The position numbers and the translations under genes were made by a program. From the NCBI RefSeq assembly GCF_039555335.1, contig NC_092629.1, forward strand, positions 754,501 through 818,500: a stretch of 64,000 bases of DNA, written 5' to 3'. Under the pieces are notes generated by a model, which made no database searches, was not told the DNA's origin, and saw only the letters and a program-made list of their open reading frames with translations. Below are positions 57,702 to 64,000 of the stretch, in pieces. Positions within the stretch are counted from its first letter, which is position 1. Each line of letters opens with the position of its first letter. This DNA is from Amphiura filiformis (lineage: Eukaryota > Echinodermata > Ophiuroidea > Amphilepidida > Amphiuridae).

Positions 57702-58675
57702 CAGTGGCGTAGCCAGGATTTTTGAACCGAGGGGGCGCAACTTGTAAATGTACCGACGGAAATCAGACGATGGTGGACTACATTATTCAATGTGGCAACA
57801 GCCAAAAGCGTAAACAAAACAGACAATATGACGGCAACACTGCCTGCACGATGGACGCAATTATTTTTTCCCGGAGCCAAGATCCGTTTCTAGCTCTATT
57901 GGCCGGGTGGCCCCATTACAGAAAAAAAATGCACAAAATAAATTTCCCAGTGCAATATATACATTTTCACATGAAAATAAATAATTTTAAATTCAAAGAA
58001 AAAAGAAGAAGAAAAATTTTTATCCATTGCCGGGGATGGGAATCGATCTCGGGACCCTTTGCGTGGGAGTCGAGATTCGTAACCACTACACCACGGAAAC
58101 TCATTGACACACGTGGGGAAATTTTCAGTATATATCGTAACATATCGTGCGTTATTCATACATAAAAAATCAAAAAAACAGTACTTACAATGAGGTTCAC
58201 TGGCGAACCTCAACGGATTTAGACTGATAAAATAGTGCTTAATAACATACGTACAGTTTTGGAATAATTTGAGACATTTTTGTGTTTACGTGTAAAACCA
58301 ATGACAACGTCAAAATTGAGCCAATCTTGGCCGGCCCCCCCTGGACGGAAATATTTGTTGCCGACGGAAGTTGTGATTTGTTGACCCAAAATTTTTTTTG
58401 GTTTGAAAAAGTGAAGAGCAAAAAAAAAAAAAAAAAAAAAGATTATAGGGATATACCAACATAAAAACACAAATTTTTTATGCTATATTCAATTTCATTC
58501 ACAATTTTTCTATAATTCTCCCCTTTTTTCGGTCACCCTGGGTGAAAAATAGTCTATTGTTAACCCAATTTTTTTTTCACCAACACCTTCCGTCTACCGA
58601 CGGCCTTACATGAACCGACGGTCATGACGAGCGGGGGGCACCGGCCCCCTGCCCCCCCCACTGGCTACGCCACTG
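57702..58675. mobile_element. hAT-type element, 974 bp, non-autonomous, carrying a tRNA-like segment
   Basis: Ends CAGTGGCGTAGCCAG and CTGGCTACGCCACTG are perfect inverted repeats, with target duplication CCTAGAGC at 57694-57701 and 58676-58683. No transposase; the 147-codon open frame inside has no recognisable domain. The right 200 bp recur at 31460-31673. An A run lies at about 58421-58440. Confidence 0.9.
58024..58101 (-). other. tRNA-like sequence (tRNA-Gly/Val-like pseudogene)
   Basis: On the - strand GTTTCCGTGGTGTAGTGGTTA resembles the acceptor stem and A box of a tRNA, CTCCCACGC resembles a Gly(CCC) anticodon loop, and GATCGATTCCC resembles a B box. The acceptor ends do not pair, so it is a pseudogene or a SINE head captured by the hAT element. 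Confidence 0.5.
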
Positions 58676-58683
58676 CCTAGAGC

Positions 58684-59044
58684 CATCGAAATGTTAGGCA
58701 ACATATCAATTTGTATGACAAAACATTGAGTTGCGTTATCTGTTGACCTAATGTAAAAAGGTGTTTTAGGGGGAAGTGTTAGCTTTCGTTCGATACAAAA
58801 AAAAATCTGATTGGATGAAGGGAACACTTGAGGTTTTGGCAAAAACGATTGTCTTATAAATGCATCTACGCAGTTTCCACCTCGATACACCCGAGTACAC
58901 ACACCTTTCCACCCCGGCGAGTCTAGTCTCCACGCAGTCTGTGTTATACAGCTTTATACTACACGTTTGAGTGCATAGCATCATAAGAGCTGTGTGAGAT
59001 CTAGTGGGGAAATAGCTTAGACATATGTGATTGGCCAATTAGAA
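58684..59044. other. Unassigned sequence between the hAT and Penelope-like elements
   Basis: No gene or clear repeat termini recognised. Confidence 0.4.
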
Positions 59045-59086
59045 ATTTTCGCTTGACAAAACCAGTAAGTTTTTACTTACTCTCTA

Positions 59087-59121
59087 ATATTTCGTCCTAC
59101 ACGTCGGAGGACTTCATCAGA
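59087..59121 (-). ncRNA. Hammerhead-ribozyme-like core in the Penelope-like 3' UTR
   Basis: On the - strand CTGATGA (59120-59114) is followed by a stem GTCCT/AGGAC and then GAAA (59093-59090), the conserved hammerhead core. Hammerheads are known in Penelope-like elements. I could not assign stems I and III or the cleavage site with confidence. Confidence 0.55.
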
Positions 59122-59180
59122 TGTGACACATCTGATCCACTTTCCCGGGAAACTGACTTCCGGTTGTGATTGGTCTTGTA

Positions 59181-59400
59181 TCAAGTCTTTAAAAGTGGGT
59201 CATATACGTGACTTAGGAAATAAGTGCCTTCCTCTCTATTCATGGTCTTTGTCCCCCTCTTTCTGATCTCCATCGCTTCTCTTACTTCTCTGGATCTTCT
59301 GATATGCTCTTTGCCAAGTATCTTGGAGTCCTCCCAGTTGACAACGTGATTTGCTCTAGCGACTCGGACATGATCAGATATGGCTGACTTCGATATGGCT
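59181..59400 (-). pseudogene. Penelope-like protein, C-terminal fragment
   Basis: The frame reads KSAISDHV, NHVVNWEDSKIL, REVREAMEIRKRG, MNREEG and LSHVYDPLL before a stop at 59181. This is the sequence that usually follows the GIY-YIG domain in Penelope-like proteins. The start of the protein is not on this strand here. Confidence 0.75.
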
Positions 59401-60056
59401 GACTTCGTTCGGAAACCTGATGGTACGGTAAAGCTCCTGGTATATAGGAAACCAACCCACACTGACCAATATCTCAGTTTTAAGTCATAACACCCTCTCC
59501 ATCAGAAAATGGGCGTGGTCCGAACTCTATTTGACCGTATGTACAGTGTGGTCACGGAAGAAACGGTTAGAGAAAATGAAGAAAAACATGTGCGTGGAGC
59601 CCTTAAAAACTGTGGCTATCCTAAATGGGCAGTAGACCAAGTCAAAGAAAAAATGAAACAAAAATCTAAAGCGACTGTGAAACCTAGCGCTAAGAAAGAT
59701 CAAAAGATTGAGGACAAAAGCAAGGGGATGGTAGTGCTCCCTTATGTCAATGGAATCTCTGAACGAGTTCAAAGAATTTTCAAAAAACACAAAGTAGACA
59801 CTGCAATGAAGCCCCACCAAACCCTCAAAAAGATTTTGGTCCACCCAAAGGACAAGAGAGACAAACTAAAGACAGGCAATTGTATTTATGAGATCGGCTG
59901 CCAAAATTGTGATCTTAGTTACGTTGGTGAAACCTCTCGGTTGTTCGGGATTAGGCTCGCAGAACATCAAGCGGAGGTTAGGAAAGCGAATGAGAAAAGG
60001 TTCACTCGGTCAGAGCGAAGGACATCGGAGCAAGAACAAACGAAGTCAGCCATATC
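59397..60056 (+). pseudogene. Penelope-like protein, RT end plus GIY-YIG endonuclease
   Basis: The fragment starts inside the RT region (YRKPTHTDQYLSF), is interrupted by a frame change or stop near 59490, and continues open from 59509 (GVVRTLFDRM). The GIY-YIG domain at about 59880-59970 shows CIYEIGCQNC, the conserved SYVGETSR and EHQ. After KSAIS at 60056 the frame runs into unrelated sequence and stops at 60090. It is not functional as it stands. Confidence 0.8.
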
Positions 60057-60061
60057 GCTTT

Positions 60062-60243
60062 CCAATGGGGGAATAACACAAAACGTATAAACAAAGTTAA
60101 AAGAGTTTTTAAGTTTATACGTTTATACGTTTGTTATTCCCCCATTGGAGGTTGTGTCATATTTTCCCTGATTTTAATCTTATCTATTGCTTATCCTTTG
60201 TTCTTCTCTGCTGGTCAGTTGGAACAGATTTTCCCTGTTTTTG
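60062..60243. mobile_element. Partial copy of the fold-back element seen at 61738-64000
   Basis: 60062-60148 is a palindrome (CCAATGGGGGAATAACA at one end, TGTTATTCCCCCATTGG at the other). 60149-60243 is the reverse complement of 62186-62281. The left half is missing, replaced by the Penelope-like copy. Confidence 0.75.
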
Positions 60244-60247
60244 GGTG

Positions 60248-60280
60248 TGGGTGGGTGCGGCGTGCCGCACCCACCCTGTA
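60248..60280. repeat. GC-rich perfect hairpin
   Basis: GGTGGGTGCGGC and GCCGCACCCACC form a perfect stem around a TG-type loop. It could be a transposon end or a structured RNA; nothing else supports either. Confidence 0.6.
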
Positions 60281-61332
60281 TTCTCTGACTATTGACCTAC
60301 TTTTTCACATGCCGCAGTGTTGAGAAAATATTGGTGCCGGTTATATCCCAAACACCCACAGAGGTGATAGTTTACGGCGAGTTTTGTAATTATTACTTGA
60401 TTTTGATATGTAAGTAATACGATAAAGTCGTCATAGGCAGTAATGTGTTTGAATTAAAAGAAATAACAAAAATAATTATTTAAGTAATAGAAATACTATT
60501 TGGAAATTGCAGCAAGATTTGCAGATGTTTTTATTTGAACATACACCACATTTCGCCATAATATATTCTAGAAACGCTTGCTGTTAGAATAAGAAAAATT
60601 TTAATTGTAATTATTGCACAGGTCACGGCGACCCTGTGACCTTTCCGGAAAAAGCCGAGTGGCAGGTTTTTCAAATAAATATTTTCTTTGTAAAAACTGT
60701 ACCATCAGATAGGTAATGGCTAATATGAATATTAACTGTACATCTATCACAACTATTTTTGATAACAACTTGCGTCACAATTGATCTAGTATAGAAGGTA
60801 GAGAATTTATTTCAATCTTATATACGCCATTTTTTTTTTTTGGAATTAAGTGAAAATTAATTCTGTAAAAACTGCATTTTTTAATGTAATTTTCACATTA
60901 GACCCGACAAAAGATTACCGTTTTGTTGTTATGATAATCTAATCTTTTGATTTTGTAAATAAAATTAGGGTCTAATGTGGATTTAGGATGCAAACTGGAA
61001 CAATCCAATGCCTTGTCAAAATCATTTGCTTCAAAATGGAGTTCGGATGCACTTCGTAATACAACTTCCGCCACTGCGGGAAACCACATGCACAGCAGAG
61101 CACATGGCCGATATCAAAATCGATTTTATGTATTGTGTATGTAGGCCTATTCATAGGACCCTCGTATTAATTGTCTCTATGCACTTGAGAATTCAACAAT
61201 ATAAATAATGGTAGCTTTATTATAATTCACATTTATAATGTTTTAAGCAGATAAAATTCCAAAATATGATGCAGTAATGAAGTTGCGATTTATTAATATT
61301 ATAGGTATAAATTTTCACAATGACACTATCAA
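60281..61332. other. AT-rich region, nothing recognised
   Basis: No gene or RNA. An imperfect inverted repeat (GTCTAATGTG-type) near 60890-60980 is the only structure noted. Confidence 0.45.
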
Positions 61333-61440
61333 GTTCTTCGTGGTCGAGCGGTCTAAGGCGCTGGACGTATGGTATACGTGATACTAGCCAAAGCGGTGAG
61401 CCGTGAGTTCGAACCCGCCTCTGCCAAACTTTAAAAGAAT
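61333..61440 (+). mobile_element. tRNA-derived SINE or tRNA-Leu-like pseudogene
   Basis: TGGTCGAGCGGTCTAAGGCG is a leucine-tRNA-type A box region and GAGTTCGAACCC a B box; CTCTGCCA looks like a tRNA 3' end. The 5' end does not pair with it, and the middle is expanded around GTATGGTATACG. An (AAATT)-type tail follows, so a SINE is more likely than a working tRNA. Confidence 0.5.
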
Positions 61441-62311
61441 TAAAATTAAAATTTTACTTTTTAAAAATTTCATATTGGGGAAATGTGACTGGGAGAATTT
61501 ATGTATGGCGTGGAGTGGTGTGATTTGAACAGTAGCAGTTCACCAGTTTTGCTAGTTTTCCTAATCTTTGGGCTGAATTAATAGCATCGTGAAGGTCATA
61601 TATATCATTTTATACTGACAGCTTCGGCATGCCTACTTAAATACAGCTTGTATGTGCATTGTGTTCAGTGTGTACATAGGCTATTTACTTTTCAAATCTT
61701 TGATGCTTGTATAAGGTATTATAGACAAATTATTAGAATGCATGTGCGCCAGTAGAAATGGCCCAGGTTGAATAAAATAAATAAACATATGAATGAATAT
61801 TTTATTCCCTGGATTATTTTTGTTGGGACAAAATAATGATATAGTTTGACGCTTTGAAATACAGTTATATGTTAATCATAATAAAGTTACAAAGTTAAAA
61901 ACTAATATCGAAATATTGTAAAATCAAACATTTCCCCTCATAAGTTGCAATACAACATATTGAGGAAATTGATATGACAGATTTTTAAACTTTGATATGG
62001 AAAGATACCCCAGCCCTGTTGTCTCACCAGAGAAGATGAGCAGAAGTCTTTCTATCTGATGATAAAAAAAAACTCTAGGTATGATTACGAAAATGTTTTA
62101 AATAACTATTATCTCCAAAAGTTTTATAACCATGTTTTATATAAAATGTTAACATAAAACGTCTTGTGTTATGATGTGAAGGGTTAATATAAAAACAGGG
62201 AAAATCTGTTCCAACTGACCAGCAGAGAACAAAGGATAAGCAATAGATCAGATTAAAATCAGGGAAAATATGACACAACCTCCAATGGGGAATAACAAAC
62301 GTATAAACGTA

Positions 62312-63376
62312 CAGGCTGAACCAAAAAGGAGTAAACTCTTGTTTGAAGGCCTGTAACTAGAGATCTATAAAGAATCTGCTAACAATGAAAATATCATTGG
62401 AAAGAACACATTCTACACATCTAATTTAAAAAAAGAATTGTTGGAATTGCTCACAGCAAACTCAAGTTATACTCATTTGAATACAACCACCCATTTTTGT
62501 AGCTGCACACGGTTTCACTTCCCAAGTACCTATTACATTGTTTGGTAAGGCGCGATATTCAAATGCAAATAAAGTTCTGTGGCCGGTGTGGTTTCGATCA
62601 ATAATTCCCTCATGTTTGGGTTCTTTTCAATATGAATCTTACCTCATTGCACTACATTATTATGAAACGGGCCAATTGACAACATGGCACTACAATTTAC
62701 CGCACAAGATCGCACGTTTCTATCGACGAAATATCATGAAACTAAGAGTCCCACTGAAGTTCAGCGTCTTTTTCGTCTCCAGTCTTCCACAGCTAATCGG
62801 ATTCCATGTAAGGGAGCAGTATATAAGAATGTGAACAAGTACAATGTGCATGGGACACTAAAAACAGACATCCGGCCGGAAGCTTCACGCAGACCACGAA
62901 CTGCTAGATCACAAGATTGCTAGAGTTAGACATGCGTTACAGCAAGACCCAAAGATCAGTTCAAGACAAAATCCTTTACCCAACATTCCCCAGTCAAGCT
63001 TCTGCCAGATCGTTCGTAAAGACTTGAATTGGTATCCATACAAACTACAGTACCGTCATGGACTTCATCCTGGGGTCGCCGTTTGTAATTAATTAAAAGC
63101 AAAAGTTATCAATTCAACAATAAATCCTGTTAGTACTTTGTTGATTCGAAATTGAAATGGATGAAAATCAATCGGCCGTGTGCAGCTACAAAAATAGGTG
63201 GTTGTATTCAAATGAGTATAACTTTAGTTTGCTGTGCGCAATTACAACAATTCTTTTTTTTATTTAGACGTGTAGAGTTTGCTCTTTCCAATGATATTTT
63301 CATTTTCAGCAGATTCTTTACAGATCTCTAGTTACAGCCCTTCAAACAAGAGTTTACTTCTTTTTGACTCAGCCTG
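62312..63376 (+). mobile_element. Tc1/mariner-type element, 1,065 bp, internally deleted
   Basis: Terminal inverted repeats of about 190 bp start CAGGCTGAACCAAAAAGGAG and end in its near complement, with TA on both sides (62310-62311 and 63377-63378). The inside holds a transposase N-terminal region (62684-62923) and a decayed continuation to about 63060, but no catalytic DDE domain. Confidence 0.85.
62684..63060 (+). pseudogene. Truncated Tc1/mariner-type transposase (helix-turn-helix region only)
   Basis: The open part has FTAQDRTFLSTKYHETKSPT, KNVNKYNVHGTL and RRPRTARS, the pattern of the DNA-binding region in DUF4817-type transposases of invertebrates. It stops at 62923. Further homology (VRHALQQDPKIS; VRKDLNWYPYKLQ) follows in another frame to about 63060. 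The catalytic half is deleted. Confidence 0.65.
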
Positions 63377-64000
63377 TATAAAGTTAAAAACTCTTTTAAC
63401 TTTGTTTATACGTTTTGTGTTATTCCCCTATTGGAAATCGATGTTGTGTCATATTTTCCCTGTTTTTAATTGTGAACTTGACTTACTCATTCTTTCATTT
63501 CTCTTGACAATTTTTCATTTGCCCACCCTATTCCTTTTAAAGGAATTTTTATTATATTAACCCTTCACATCATAACAGAAGACGTTTTATGTTAACATTT
63601 TATATAAAACATTGTTATAAAACTTTTGTAGATAATAGTTATTTAAAACATTTTCGTAATCATACCTAGAGGTTTTTTTAATCATCAGATAGAAACACTT
63701 CTGCTCATCTTCTCTGGTGAGACAACAGGGCTGGGGTATCAAAGTTTAAAAATCTGTCATTTCAATTTCCTCAATATGTTGTTTTGATACAACTTATGAG
63801 GGGAAAAGTAGCTAAAAGTTTGATTTTACAATATTTCGATATTATTTTTTAACTTTGTAACTTTATTATGATTAAAATAACTGTATTTCAAAGCGTCAAA
63901 CTATATCATTATTTTGTCCCAACAAAAATAATCCAGGAAATAAAATATTCATTCATATGTTTATTTATTTTATTCAACCTGGGCCATTTCTACTGGTGCA

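Larger units (their letters stand above)
59045..60056 (-). mobile_element. Penelope-like element, 5'-truncated, with inverted 5' segment
   Basis: The copy is in two opposed parts. The right part (about 59397-60056) reads on the + strand and holds the end of the reverse transcriptase region plus the GIY-YIG endonuclease. The left part (59400 down to 59045) reads on the - strand and holds the C-terminus and 3' UTR. The motif KSAIS, where the + part ends at about 60056, is where the - part starts. Read along the - strand, the order is an inverted 5' portion followed by a 3' portion in sense, the structure made by twin priming in LINEs. Confidence 0.8.
61738..64000. mobile_element. Large fold-back element, arms about 560 bp, right end outside the window
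   Basis: 61738-62281 and 63433-64000 are imperfect inverted copies: CCAGTAGAAATGGCCCAGG and CCTGGGCCATTTCTACTGG at the outer ends, then AGCCCTGTTGTCTCACCAG and its complement, and AACATAAAACGTCTT with its complement. The left arm has an extra segment shared with 60149-60243. The hinge is an 86-bp palindrome split by the mariner element at 62312. Confidence 0.85.

Noticed and set aside
57722-58165. 147-codon open frame on the + strand
   Set aside because: Entirely inside a non-autonomous hAT element and overlapping the tRNA-like segment.
61333-61426. Functional tRNA-Leu gene
   Set aside because: A and B boxes are present, but the acceptor ends do not pair and the anticodon arm cannot be assigned.

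Overview
The window looks like genomic DNA from an animal, probably a marine invertebrate and possibly a deuterostome such as an echinoderm, hemichordate or lancelet. The reasons are two split genes with GT-AG introns whose proteins resemble vertebrate HAUS3 and RNF170, and a dense load of tRNA-derived SINE, hAT, mariner, BEL/Pao and Penelope-like elements. The phylum is an inference; nothing seen here fixes the species.

Two real genes are visible, in convergent orientation. On the + strand, nine exons between 1567 and 21036 encode the C-terminal three quarters (452 residues) of HAUS3, a subunit of the augmin complex that nucleates spindle microtubules; the N-terminal exons lie left of the window. 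On the - strand, five exons between 40368 and 31096 encode a complete 274-residue RNF170, an ER-membrane RING ubiquitin ligase with a C-terminal DUF1232 region. All exon phases join correctly in both genes.

The most striking feature is that pieces of exons have been tandemly amplified in place at five points in these two genes. The acceptor-side part of HAUS3 exon 2 (numbered from the first exon in the window) exists in about 34 units (2669-7012), the donor-side part of exon 4 in about 31 full and 7 short units (8919-13264), and the terminal exon in about six decayed copies (21023-25215). In RNF170 the donor-side part of exon 4 is present three times (31885-32218) and the stop-codon part of the last exon twice (31003-31190). 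In each case only one edge copy is joined to the rest of the exon; the others carry decoy splice sites, stop codons or both.

Layout: 1-21036 HAUS3 with repeats and small transposons in its introns; 21037-25215 decayed exon copies split by nested hAT elements; 25216-31002 intergenic MITEs; 31003-40368 RNF170, with a 39-bp minisatellite (35458-37003) in an intron; 40369-42143 RNF170 upstream region with microsatellites; 42144-51789 a complete BEL/Pao retrotransposon with two 450-bp LTRs that I read as identical, a 5-bp target duplication and a frame-broken gag-pol; 51790-59044 nested fold-back and hAT elements; 59045-60056 a Penelope-like element with a twin-priming-type inversion and a hammerhead-like motif; 61738-64000 a large inverted repeat with an internally deleted mariner element at its centre.
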